Shown here: piece by piece, positions 9,274 through 17,428 of the stretch
How positions within the stretch are numbered: position 1 is the first letter of the stretch
Layout: each line of letters starts with the position of its first letter
Source: Claveliimonas bilis
GTDB lineage: Bacteria; Bacillota; Clostridia; Lachnospirales; Lachnospiraceae
Reading direction: 5' to 3'
Assembly (NCBI RefSeq): GCF_020892095.1
Contig: NZ_AP024845.1
Location: forward strand, 186,001 to 250,000
DNA length: 64,000 bases
Program-made: the position numbers and the translations under genes
Notes under the pieces: model-generated
Told to the model about the DNA's origin: nothing
Seen by the model: the letters and a program-made list of their open reading frames with translations, nothing else
The model's database searches: none

Positions 9274-9323
9274 AATTATGCTTTCTCCTTTCTTCAGTAA
9301 TTCATTTTGGTTGTTTTTTATGA

Positions 9324-9641
9324 TTAAAGATATTTCTTAATCATCGCTTCAATGCTTTCCTCTGTAGCATCGTCTTTTACAACTTCGTCGATCTTCTCTC
9401 CGTCCTTGTAAATAGCCATCACAGGAAGTCCCAGTACTTTCTGGGAAATTGCAAGGCGGCGTGCCTTTGTTGTATTCAGGGCTGTAAATTTCATTTTATC
9501 CCCGTAAGTATCAGCAAACTCATGTACCTTCGGCATCAATGCCTGGCACGGTACACATCCGTCACCGTAAAAATCTACGAAAACGTATCCGTCTGCTTTC
9601 AGAACTTCTTCTTCAAATGTATTCTTATCTACTTCTATCAT
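9324..9641 (-). CDS. trxA: Thioredoxin of the glycine reductase system
   Basis: 105 residues from ATG 9641. AAGGAG lies 8 bases upstream; an in-frame GTG at 9650 touches the SD and is unlikely. Thioredoxin fold: [18 protein letters not shown] contains the redox CxxC, here C-V-P-C and not the standard C-G-P-C, and FYGDG replaces the usual FWAxW. Such divergent active sites are typical of thioredoxins dedicated to amino-acid reductases. The protein carries electrons from TrxB to selenoprotein A. The cis-Pro segment is [13 protein letters not shown]. Confidence 0.95.
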   Translation of the reverse strand: MIEVDKNTFEEEVLKADGYVFVDFYGDGCVPCQALMPKVHEFADTYGDKMKFTALNTTKARRLAISQKVLGLPVMAIYKDGEKIDEVVKDDATEESIEAMIKKYL

Positions 9642-9689
9642 TGTAATCACTCCTTCATGAATATTTATGGCATTTTTTGCTTCAGCGGT

Positions 9690-10634
9690 TTAGAAATAAT
9701 CTGAAAGACTTCTCTCTACCTGAACAGCTGCAATTGCGCCGTCAGCTGCCGCTGTCACTACCTGACGCAGGCTCTTGATCCTGACATCCCCTACTGCATA
9801 TACATTTGGAATATTGGTGTGCATATTCTCATCTGTCTTAATATAGCCTCTTTCGTCCATATCAATGATGCCCTCAAAGATCTTGGAATTTGGAACCGTT
9901 CCGATAAATCCAAACACACCGAACATGCCGTCCTCTTCGTCGGCTTCCACTGTCTTTACTTCGCCAGTCTTGACATTCTTTACTTTCATCCACTGCAGGA
10001 TATCGTCTCCGCCGACTTCCTCTACTACGCTGTCCCAGAAAAATTCAATCTTCGGATTTGCAAATGCCTTCTCCTGGATAGATTTTGCTGCGCGAAGCTC
10101 GTTTCTTCTGTGGATGATCGTAACTTTTCTCGCGAATTTTGTCAGATACATTGCTTCTTCTACTGCAGAATCACCGCCTCCGACTACAAACACTTCCAGA
10201 TCTTCAAAGAAGTTTGCATCACATGTTGCACAGTAGGAAACTCCTTTTCCTCTGAATGCCGCTTCTCCTTTGCATCCGATCGGTCTTGCATATGCGCCGG
10301 TTGCAATAATGACATTCTTTGCCTGATACTCTGCTTTTGCGCTCTTTAAGATCTTGATCTCTCCGCTGAAATCCACAGCATTGATCGTGTCAGAAACACG
10401 CTCTGCACCGAACTTTTCCACCTGCTGTGTCATTCTTGCGATCAATGACGGACCGGACTCTCCTTCTACGATCTGTCCCGGATAGTTCTCAATGTCGTCT
10501 GTGATCGCAATCTGTCCGCCGTCCTGTCCCTTTTCGATGACAAGGGTAGACAGACGGCTCCGTCCTGCGTACAGTCCTGCAGCAAGTCCTCCCGGACCTG
10601 CTCCAAGGATGATTACGTCATAAATTTTGCTCAT
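9690..10634 (-). CDS. trxB: Thioredoxin reductase
   Basis: 314 residues from ATG 10634 (AAAGGAG 9 bases upstream; the ORF could extend three codons but would overlap the SD). It has an FAD-binding GAGPGGLAAG at 11-20, a redox pair CATC (Cys135/Cys138) and an NADPH-binding GGGDSA following it, and a C-terminal FAD motif YAVGDVR. This is the low-molecular-weight flavoprotein that reduces TrxA with NADPH or a related donor. Its place between grdB and trxA makes it the electron entry point of the glycine reductase system. Confidence 0.96.
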   Translation of the reverse strand: MSKIYDVIILGAGPGGLAAGLYAGRSRLSTLVIEKGQDGGQIAITDDIENYPGQIVEGESGPSLIARMTQQVEKFGAERVSDTINAVDFSGEIKILKSAKAEYQAKNVIIATGAYARPIGCKGEAAFRGKGVSYCATCDANFFEDLEVFVVGGGDSAVEEAMYLTKFARKVTIIHRRNELRAAKSIQEKAFANPKIEFFWDSVVEEVGGDDILQWMKVKNVKTGEVKTVEADEEDGMFGVFGFIGTVPNSKIFEGIIDMDERGYIKTDENMHTNIPNVYAVGDVRIKSLRQVVTAAADGAIAAVQVERSLSDYF

Positions 10635-10664
10635 CGGTAACATCTCCTTTTTCAGCTGTTTTTA

Positions 10665-11975
10665 TTAATCAAAGATTGTCTGACCATCCACTTCTGTGGT
10701 AAGAGCTTCCAGAGCTTTCTCTACGATGTGACGGCGAAGTTCTTTCTCTTCCGCCGGGTCAAGTGCCGGATTTCCAAGCGGATGAGGAATTGCGATCGCC
10801 GGAACGATTCTGTTTGCTCCTACTGTCATAGAAATCGGAGTAACTGTACAAACATGTACAACCGGGATTCCTGCTCTCTCGATTTCTTTTACCATCGTTG
10901 CACCGCAACGAGTACAGGTACCTCAAGTGGAGGTCAGGATAACTGCGTCAACTCCGTCTGCTTTCAATTTCTGTGAAAACTCATCTGCAAAAGCCTTTGC
11001 AGATGCTACGGCTGTACCGTTACCTGTTGTTGTATAGAACAGATGGTGAAGTTCACCGATCTTTCCTTCTTTTTCCATTTCACGAAGAACGTCTACCGGA
11101 AGAACACGGTCTGCATCTTCATTTGCATATACCGGGTCATATCCGCCGTGAGCAGTCTCATATGTATCTGCTGTCAGATCCATAACGCCTGTGATGTCAT
11201 ATTCTCCATAATGAGAAGCACTGGAGCTTTCGATGTGGTCCGGATTTCCCTTCGGAACAATACCGCCGGAAGTAACCAGAGCGATCTTTGCATGTGCAAG
11301 ATCTTTCACAGCCGGATTCGGAGCTACTTTGTCAAAGCTCGGCATCGGATATTCTGTCACATACGGCTTGTCAGCCAGTTTCTGAAGGAGCATCTTCACT
11401 GCACGTTTGGATCCTCTCTCCTTCTCAAAGAAGTTTACACGAATGCCGTTCGGCATATATCCTTCTTCACAGGAAGCGCCGATCTTTTCGCCTTTCGCAA
11501 GCTTCAGCGCAAGAGGAGCCATCTTGCCCACTGCATCTCTCATACCTGCTGCGCTGTTCTTTGTAGATACCATGTATACCTGGTTCTTGAACATATCAGC
11601 ACCTGGATTCTCTACATACATACCTGTAACTGCCGGAATACCAAGTTCTTCCTGAACCGCTGCTGCGATCGTTCCGCATGCAACGCCGTAACGTCCTGCA
11701 TTGAAAGCCGGTCCTGCAACAAATACGTCAGGCGCCTGCTCTTTTACCATAGCAAGGATATCTGCTTTTGCCTTGTCAAGGTTTTCATTGAAATAGGAGT
11801 CACCGCAGACGATTGTTGCAATAATTTCTGCTTCATCCTTAAAGTTCATATTGAACGCCATACCTGGTCCTACTACTTCGCCTACACGAAGCTCTGCCGG
11901 GTAATCTGCTTTTTCCTCTCCACCGATATTTGCGAAGAACTGATTAATGTAATGTACTACTTTTATTTTACTCAT
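10665..11975 (-). CDS. grdB: Glycine reductase complex component B, selenoprotein gamma subunit (UGA = Sec)
   Basis: 436 residues with one in-frame TGA at 10925-10923 read as selenocysteine 351. The centre reads ILTST-U-GTCTRCGATMV, giving the expected UxxCxxC motif. Start ATG at 11975 (MSKIKVVHYINQFFANIGG). GrdB is the substrate-specific selenoprotein that, with the pyruvoyl subunit made from GrdE, binds glycine as a Schiff base and transfers its carboxymethyl group to GrdA. The pairing with grdE directly upstream favours glycine, as opposed to sarcosine or betaine, as substrate. Standard gene callers would split it at the TGA. Confidence 0.96.
10896..10925 (-). promoter_or_regulatory. grdB selenocysteine UGA and candidate SECIS hairpin
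   Basis: The UGA is at 10925-10923. Twelve bases downstream the mRNA can fold CGTTGC-GGT-GCAACG (10910-10896), a compact stem with a G/U-containing loop at the distance expected for a bacterial SECIS element. Confidence 0.65.
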
Positions 11976-11995
11976 TTTCGCGTATGTCCTCCCTT

Positions 11996-13276
11996 CTATC
12001 TTGCGCTCAGCTTGTTAAAGCCAGTCTCATTTGTTGCTCCGGTAATTACCTGAAGCTCAACCTCTAAGGAGCCGTCTTCGCGCAATGTTTCTTCACTTGC
12101 ACCAGCAATCTTTGTCACATAATCCAGTGTTCCGATCACTTTGTCAAGCTTCGGCAAAATAATAACCTCATTTGCATTTCCGCCTGTTACAACTGCATCT
12201 GCTGCAACGTCTGCGTCTGCAAGAGACTGGGATTTTCCGTCGCGTCCTGCGTATTCATCTGTAATAATAACAGTCTTAACACCCTCTGCTTCAATCTTCT
12301 TACAGTTCATGATAAGGTCTGTATCCGGGTTACCGAAACCTTCCTGTGATACGATAACACCGTCCAGATCCAGCATTTTACAAAGTTTTGCTGTCCAGTC
12401 AGAGGAACGCTGCTTGTCTGCCAGGTATACGTTCTCATTTGTAATGATCTGGCATACAAAGTTGATCGTCTTTCCATGTTCCTCAAAAAGGTCATGGACA
12501 ACCGGGTTATTCAAATGTACATAAGTTGGGTTCTTGTCACATGCGGATACACAGTTTCCTGATACGATCGCACCATCCATAATTTCTGTCGGGCTTAAAA
12601 TTGTCGGAACAATTTTCTTTGCATCTACGCCGTATACATATGTATCATGCAGAAGTCCCTGGCTCTGAAGCATCTGAACGTAAGCAACTCTTGGAAGATC
12701 CGGATATTTCTCAAATCCTTCCTTGATCGTACATGTCTCATATACTTTTGTCTCGTCAGGTGTCAGGTTACGTGCCAGTTCCCCAAGATAAACTGCCACT
12801 CTGAATCCTGCAAATCTCACTGCCTTTTCATAGTCATGCTGTTTGATATCATCAACTGGTTCACATACCATTACCAGGTTATTTGTCTGTGAAAATGGAA
12901 TATATTCTGCTCCCGGGCCAGTCATATCAATGATACCTTCCTGGAATCCGACAATACGTCCTGCAGTTACAACTGCCATTCCTTTAAGCGCATAAGTCTT
13001 TCCGCTTCCTACTGTATCAACTTTGGCGATCACTCCCGGGAAGATTCCTCCCTTGCCTTCTACTTTCACACGCGGCTCAATTACATCTTTTACCGGTGTA
13101 ATACGAACAGACTCTCCCGGACGGGCAATATCAAAGGATACGCTTTTGATCTTCTCGTCCTCCAGAGCTACTTTCTTTACTTCTTCTTCGGATACATAGA
13201 GGATTCCGTCTTCGATTTTTGACTCGCTTGCAAACTGGATGTCCTTAATGTATATGTGCCCCATTTCTAATTTCAC
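11996..13276 (-). CDS. grdE: Glycine reductase component B proprotein (pyruvoyl precursor, alpha/beta)
   Basis: 426 residues from a GTG at 13276 with AAGGAGG 9 bases upstream. The proprotein is cleaved autocatalytically at Asn-Cys, and the Cys becomes the pyruvoyl group that binds glycine. Here the site is VSGNCVSACDKN with Cys242, the position reported for the characterised clostridial enzyme. The C-terminal end also carries GRDGKSQSLADADVAADAVVT. It sits between grdX and grdB, 20 bases from the latter. The two cleavage products plus GrdB form component B. Confidence 0.96.
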   Translation of the reverse strand: MKLEMGHIYIKDIQFASESKIEDGILYVSEEEVKKVALEDEKIKSVSFDIARPGESVRITPVKDVIEPRVKVEGKGGIFPGVIAKVDTVGSGKTYALKGMAVVTAGRIVGFQEGIIDMTGPGAEYIPFSQTNNLVMVCEPVDDIKQHDYEKAVRFAGFRVAVYLGELARNLTPDETKVYETCTIKEGFEKYPDLPRVAYVQMLQSQGLLHDTYVYGVDAKKIVPTILSPTEIMDGAIVSGNCVSACDKNPTYVHLNNPVVHDLFEEHGKTINFVCQIITNENVYLADKQRSSDWTAKLCKMLDLDGVIVSQEGFGNPDTDLIMNCKKIEAEGVKTVIITDEYAGRDGKSQSLADADVAADAVVTGGNANEVIILPKLDKVIGTLDYVTKIAGASEETLREDGSLEVELQVITGATNETGFNKLSAR

Positions 13277-13353
13277 TGTGTGTTCCCTCCTTGTTAATCA
13301 TTGTTTTCTTTTTTTGTTTTCTGGCTTCACAGAAAAACCATCTCAAGGCATTA

Positions 13354-13731
13354 CTACGCATCTGCCGATGCCATTGCACTTTCCAGCAAAGTCCAGTCGA
13401 TCAGTTGAAAATCCTTATACACTTCCGGCTTATATTTGTCAGATTTAAAAACAAACTTCCGGCACGATTCTATAGCGGATTCTATGATCCTGACGGACTG
13501 TGCGTCAATCTCCTCCTTTCTGTTCCCAATCATAATGGATTTGTATGGTGTTTCATTAGGTTTTACACTTCCTGATAAAGGATGTGATAAAAGCCTGTAT
13601 CCCCGGTATACTCTGTCTCTTGCTTCCCGCAAAACATCTTCGTAAGAAATTTCTTTATAAATGACCTCTTTTTTGTCTTTCAGCGTATCGCGAACAAGAG
13701 GATTGTTTGTCAGGACACTATAGCTTGCCAC
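13354..13731 (-). CDS. grdX: GrdX family protein
   Basis: 125 residues from GTG 13731 (AAGGAGA 8 bases upstream). It matches the small GrdX proteins found at the head of glycine reductase operons (RGYRLLSHPLSGSVKPNETP, then SIMIGNRKEEID). No catalytic motif is evident and its biochemical role has not, to my knowledge, been settled; assembly or regulation of the reductase is a guess. It is the first gene after the glycine riboswitch, 78 bases before grdE. Confidence 0.9.
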   Translation of the reverse strand: MASYSVLTNNPLVRDTLKDKKEVIYKEISYEDVLREARDRVYRGYRLLSHPLSGSVKPNETPYKSIMIGNRKEEIDAQSVRIIESAIESCRKFVFKSDKYKPEVYKDFQLIDWTLLESAMASADA

Positions 13732-13813
13732 GTTTTCAATCTCCTTCCCAAAGATGTCTGTAAGAGAACTTTTTGCTCTATAGGACTTTTCTATAGATAA
13801 ACAAAGAGTTACG

Positions 13814-14036
13814 TTAAAAAGAAAAAGGACGTTGAAAACACTTCTGTGTGTTCATCGCCCTCTTCTGTCTTTTGTCTTATTGTCTGCGCAGAACACTTTT
13901 ACTCTGCCAGCTCTTACAAGATCCAGAATGCAGTACTTTCCCTAATCCTTTTGCCTGAAAGTTTCACCGCCCGGATGTTCACCCTCATCCTTGCGGTTTG
14001 CCTCTTCGGCGGCTGCGTCGTCACAGCTCTCTCGTA
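13814..14036 (-). promoter_or_regulatory. Glycine riboswitch with expression-platform terminator
   Basis: The minus strand shows the glycine aptamer core: CGAGAGAGCTG, CCGCCGAAGAGGCAAACCGC and GAAACTTTCAGGCAAAAGG (about 14036-13930). A second, weaker domain follows (TTCTGGATCTTG ... AAGACAAAAGACAGAA, about 13928-13863); its P1-like TTCTG/CAGAA arms pair but the CCGAAGGGGCAA core is lost. A GC-rich hairpin (13860-13827) and a long T-run (complement of 13814-13826) form an intrinsic terminator. It lies between agcS and grdX, on the grd side, so glycine binding should allow readthrough into the grd operon. Confidence 0.92.
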
Positions 14037-14110
14037 GGAAAAATCTACCTGCTGTCAAAATTTACTTATAGATTTTCTACATATATTTTACTAAATTATT
14101 CTATGTGTCT

Positions 14111-14139
14111 ATAGTACATTATGAACGTTTTTTTTGCAA
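14111..14139 (-). promoter_or_regulatory. Promoter of the riboswitch-grd transcript
   Basis: Minus-strand TTGCAA (14134-14139), a 17-base spacer and TACTAT (14111-14116) lie about 75 bases upstream of the aptamer, in the AT-rich gap after agcS. Confidence 0.6.
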
Positions 14140-14197
14140 CACCTATGAAAAAACAAACTCACTTTTGTGCGTATTGCACAATTCAAAATATATGTTT

Positions 14198-15604
14198 TTA
14201 TTTATTTTTCATATTTTCCTTTTGTTTCGGAAGGAAGTTATTAAAATAATCATCATGTACTTTCTTCACCATTCCACTAAGGGCCAGAAGACCGATTATA
14301 TTCGGCACAACCATCATACTGTTGAAGCAGTCCGCCATATTCCATACAAGGTCTACCTGCGCCAGAGACCCCAGGAATACACAGATGCATACCAGTATAG
14401 AGTAGATCGGCACTGCCTTGGGTCCAAACAGATATTTGATATTTGCCTGACCGAAGAAATACCATCCCACGATCGTGGAAAATGCAAAGAAGAACATGCA
14501 GATTGCAATAAATATCTCTCCGCCTTTTCCATATACAAGAGAATATGCAAACTGGCTAAGTGCCGCCGCTGTATATCCTCCGTCCACTACTTTGTAGGAC
14601 TCCGGCAATGCACGGGTTGTAACAATTACAAGTGCTGTCATTGTCAGCACAACAAAGGTATCAATAAATACGCCGATCATAGCGGCATGCCCCTGCTCAA
14701 CCGGATGATCCACTTTCGCAACCGCATGCGCATGAGGTGTGGATCCCATACCTGCTTCATTTGAGAAAAGTCCGCGGGCAACACCTTTTGTCAGAGCCAG
14801 TTTAATAGTAGCGCCAACTGCACCTCCTGCAATAGAAGACGGCGCAAAAGCTCCCACAAAAATCTCATAGAATGCAAGCGGAATATTTCTCCAGTTATAA
14901 ATAATAACGATCAGAGACCCGATAATATAAAGAGCAGCCATAAGAGGAACCATGGTTTCCGTAACCTTGGCAATTCTCTTCATACCGCCGGAAAAGATAA
15001 ACAATGCAAGGACAGCCACGATCAGGCCCATGATCCACTGCGGAATACCAAATGCGGTGTTAAAAGAAGATGCAATGGAATTGGACTGCACTGCATTTCC
15101 CATAAATCCAAGGGCAAAAATCAAAAGTACTGCAAAAATACCTGCCAGTACTTTTCCAAAAACATTGTTAAACGCTGCCCTGATATAGTAAACCGGACCT
15201 CCCGTTACGATTCCGTCTGCTCCTACCTGTTTATATTTCTGTGCCATCAGTGCTTCTGCATAGATCGTTGCCATTCCAAGAAACGCTGCTGCCCACATCC
15301 AGAAGATCGCTCCCGGACCTCCAATTGCGATCGCAGTAGCTGCACCTGCAATATTCCCAGTTCCGACCTGCGCCGCAATAGCTGTCGCCAGGGCCTGAAA
15401 AGAGCTCATTCCGTCATTGCCAGCCTCACCTTTCTTGCCGAAAAGCCCTCCGAACACCTGCTTCATACCGCGTTTGAAGCCTCTCACCTGAATGAATCCT
15501 GTGCGAGCTGTAAACCACAGCCCTGCCACCACAAGGGCGACAATCAAAATGTAGTCTGATAAGTAGTGCTGCACCTTCAGCACAATCTCGTTTAGTGTTT
15601 CCAC
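14198..15604 (-). CDS. agcS: AgcS-family sodium:alanine/glycine symporter
   Basis: 468 residues from a GTG at 15604 with AAGGAGGG 6 bases upstream. Polytopic membrane protein with about ten to eleven helices and the family signature ALATAIAAQVGTGNIAGAAT. It takes up alanine or glycine with sodium. Its place directly upstream of the glycine riboswitch and grd genes points to glycine as the main substrate here, supplying the reductase. It has its own leader and the grd genes have a separate promoter. A TTGTGC/GCACAA stem (14165-14181) after the stop is only a weak terminator candidate because the T-run is 13 bases away. Confidence 0.95.
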   Translation of the reverse strand: METLNEIVLKVQHYLSDYILIVALVVAGLWFTARTGFIQVRGFKRGMKQVFGGLFGKKGEAGNDGMSSFQALATAIAAQVGTGNIAGAATAIAIGGPGAIFWMWAAAFLGMATIYAEALMAQKYKQVGADGIVTGGPVYYIRAAFNNVFGKVLAGIFAVLLIFALGFMGNAVQSNSIASSFNTAFGIPQWIMGLIVAVLALFIFSGGMKRIAKVTETMVPLMAALYIIGSLIVIIYNWRNIPLAFYEIFVGAFAPSSIAGGAVGATIKLALTKGVARGLFSNEAGMGSTPHAHAVAKVDHPVEQGHAAMIGVFIDTFVVLTMTALVIVTTRALPESYKVVDGGYTAAALSQFAYSLVYGKGGEIFIAICMFFFAFSTIVGWYFFGQANIKYLFGPKAVPIYSILVCICVFLGSLAQVDLVWNMADCFNSMMVVPNIIGLLALSGMVKKVHDDYFNNFLPKQKENMKNK

Positions 15605-15625
15605 AACACGCCCTCCTTCTCCTAT

Positions 15626-15668
15626 AGATAACTTCGATAAATAAATAACAATCTATCGAAAATTATCT
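15626..15668 (-). promoter_or_regulatory. Inverted repeat in the agcS leader
   Basis: AGATAACTTCGATA (15626-15639) and TATCGAAAATTATCT (15654-15668) are near-complementary arms around a 14-base AT-rich loop, ending just before the agcS Shine-Dalgarno. It could be a leader hairpin or an operator. No known regulator site was recognised. Confidence 0.35.
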
Positions 15669-15711
15669 TATCACTTTTGTAGGACAAGTGCAATATCCAG
15701 GCTTAAACATT

Positions 15712-16575
15712 TTATTCTTTTGAAATCCCATTTAAATACTTCGCCCCCCGAAGCACATGGGCCGCCAGTATAGAGGTCGTCACGCCTCCCACTCCCCCCG
15801 GTACCGGAGTGATAAAGGCGGCTTTCTCTGCAAGAGACTCAAAATCCACATCTCCGCACATTCTTCCCTCTTCGTCTACGTTGATCCCCACATCTACGAT
15901 CACGGCATTTTCCTTTGCCATATCCCCTGTGATCATCCGCGGTTTCCCTGCTGCCGCTATGAGGATATCCGCCTCCCGGCAAACCTTCTCCAGATCTTTT
16001 GTACGCGTGTGGCAGATCGTAATGGTAGCATGACGCTTAAGGAGCAGCATAGAAAGCGGTCTTCCTACGACCATACTCCTTCCCACAACTGTCACCTTCT
16101 TCCCACAAAGAGAAATACCGTAATGTTCCAGCATCTTTATTACTGCTTCCGGCGTACAGGGTGCAAATCCGCTGTCATCCCCCGAGAATACTTTTGCAAG
16201 ATTTACCGGACTCATACAATCCACATCCTTAAAAGGATGAATGATATTTTTGATCTTCTCCTCATTCAAATGTTTCGGAAGAGGTTGAAATAAAAGGATA
16301 CCATGCACTTCCGGATCCTGATTCACCTTTTGAAATTCCTCTTCAAATTCCTCCTGAGTAATATCCTCAGACAACTCTACAACTTTGCACGCAATGCCCG
16401 CAAGCTCCATTCTTTTTTTCGCGCCTCTTTCATAAGACAGATCAGCGCTTCTGGCTCCAACGCGTATGATAGCCAGGCAGGGATCAATCCCTTTTTCTTT
16501 CAGCTCGTTCGCTTCCCGGATCAGCGTTTCTTTCATTTCTTTTGCTACCTCTGCCCCTTTCATGACAGTTCCCAT
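15712..16575 (-). CDS. folD: Bifunctional methylene-THF dehydrogenase / methenyl-THF cyclohydrolase
   Basis: 287 residues, normal length. It interconverts 5,10-methylene-, methenyl- and 10-formyl-tetrahydrofolate with NAD(P). Visible signatures: a catalytic-region YERGAKKRMELAGI (the usual Tyr, with Lys in KKR), GILLFQPLPKHL, DVDCMSPVNLAKV, the nucleotide-binding GRSMVVGRPLSMLLLKRHAT and PVPGGVGGVTTSIL. The canonical YVxxKxK is varied to YERGAKK. It lies 43 bases downstream of fchA, so two cyclohydrolases are encoded side by side. The pair probably supplies 10-formyl-THF to purine synthesis and links to glycine metabolism. Confidence 0.95.
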   Translation of the reverse strand: MGTVMKGAEVAKEMKETLIREANELKEKGIDPCLAIIRVGARSADLSYERGAKKRMELAGIACKVVELSEDITQEEFEEEFQKVNQDPEVHGILLFQPLPKHLNEEKIKNIIHPFKDVDCMSPVNLAKVFSGDDSGFAPCTPEAVIKMLEHYGISLCGKKVTVVGRSMVVGRPLSMLLLKRHATITICHTRTKDLEKVCREADILIAAAGKPRMITGDMAKENAVIVDVGINVDEEGRMCGDVDFESLAEKAAFITPVPGGVGGVTTSILAAHVLRGAKYLNGISKE

Positions 16576-16618
16576 GATGTTTTCTCCTTTCCGCTTTCAG
16601 GTCCGGTCTATGCCGGCA

Positions 16619-17245
16619 CTATTTGATATTCTTCATAACCTCCCGGCACACATCTTCTTTTATACTGCGTCCTTCCGCGATCAATGTGTTTGCACGGGCA
16701 TTCAGATCCTCTGCCCTTTCTTTATCCTTCATAAGCTTTGTATTGATAAATACGGTAAACGCCGCTCCCTCCATAGCTGCCTGCGCAAACAGGACTCCCG
16801 TCCCGGCATCACTGACTGCCAGCAGATTGCCCTTCTTTCCAAGCAGCTCCAATTCCTCCATTGCCAGATGGATTGTTTCCATGATCTGCAGCGGCACAAT
16901 AGCCGCCTGATAGAGCGCTTCCTCCATAATCTGTTCCTTATATTTCTTTTCTTCTTCCGTTTCTTTGGGCAGGCGGTACGCTTCTGCCAGGGGAACGAAG
17001 GCTTCGGCATCCTGATCTGTCAGCCTGATCAGTTTTTCTTTAAGAAATTCCAGGCTTTTTTTTGACTCTTCCATCTGGTTTTCTACGTCTTTGTATTTTT
17101 TCTTCCCTATTGTCAGATTCGCCACCATCAGCCCCAGGGCTGCTGCAAAAGCTCCCACAGCCGCCGATGCGCCTCCACCGCCCGGCACCGGGGCCGCCGA
17201 GGAGAGTTCTTCCAGAAATTCCGTTGTTTTCTTTTCCAGCATCAT
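16619..17245 (-). CDS. fchA: Cyclodeaminase/cyclohydrolase family protein (FchA-type methenyl-THF cyclohydrolase)
   Basis: 208 residues from ATG 17245 (AAGGAGG 9 bases upstream). All-helical FTCD_C-type protein: the N-terminal APVPGGGGASAAVGAFAAALG is the family's folate-binding signature, and SDAGTGVLFAQAAMEGAA lies in the C-terminal half. Family members hydrolyse methenyl-THF or deaminate formimino-THF. No formiminotransferase domain is present, so the FchA-like cyclohydrolase role fits. Neighbours are folD downstream and the purB terminator upstream. Confidence 0.85.
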   Translation of the reverse strand: MMLEKKTTEFLEELSSAAPVPGGGGASAAVGAFAAALGLMVANLTIGKKKYKDVENQMEESKKSLEFLKEKLIRLTDQDAEAFVPLAEAYRLPKETEEEKKYKEQIMEEALYQAAIVPLQIMETIHLAMEELELLGKKGNLLAVSDAGTGVLFAQAAMEGAAFTVFINTKLMKDKERAEDLNARANTLIAEGRSIKEDVCREVMKNIK

Positions 17246-17361
17246 CTGTCGTTTCCTCCTTAGTCATTTCCTATTGGGTCATTCCACAATTATATGGGAA
17301 GCAGGTAACTGTTGCAAGCAATATCTCTATATTTTCGCTCTTTATTTCCTGATCAAAAGAT

Positions 17362-17406
17362 AGCGTCGGTGTGCAAGGGGCAACACGCTCCTTGTACACC
17401 GACGCT
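17362..17406 (-). terminator. Terminator after purB
   Basis: A 17-base stem (AGCGTCGGTGTACAAGG on the minus strand, 17406-17390) pairs with 17362-17378 and is followed by ATCTTTTGATC. It separates the purC-purF-purB unit from fchA-folD. Confidence 0.8.
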
Positions 17407-17428
17407 TTCTTTCTAAAAACGCCGCTGC

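Noticed and set aside
11043-12053. 336-codon open frame on the plus strand
   Set aside because: Lies wholly antisense to grdB and the end of grdE, which have conserved motifs; the product is Cys/Phe/His-rich without any family feature or ribosome site.
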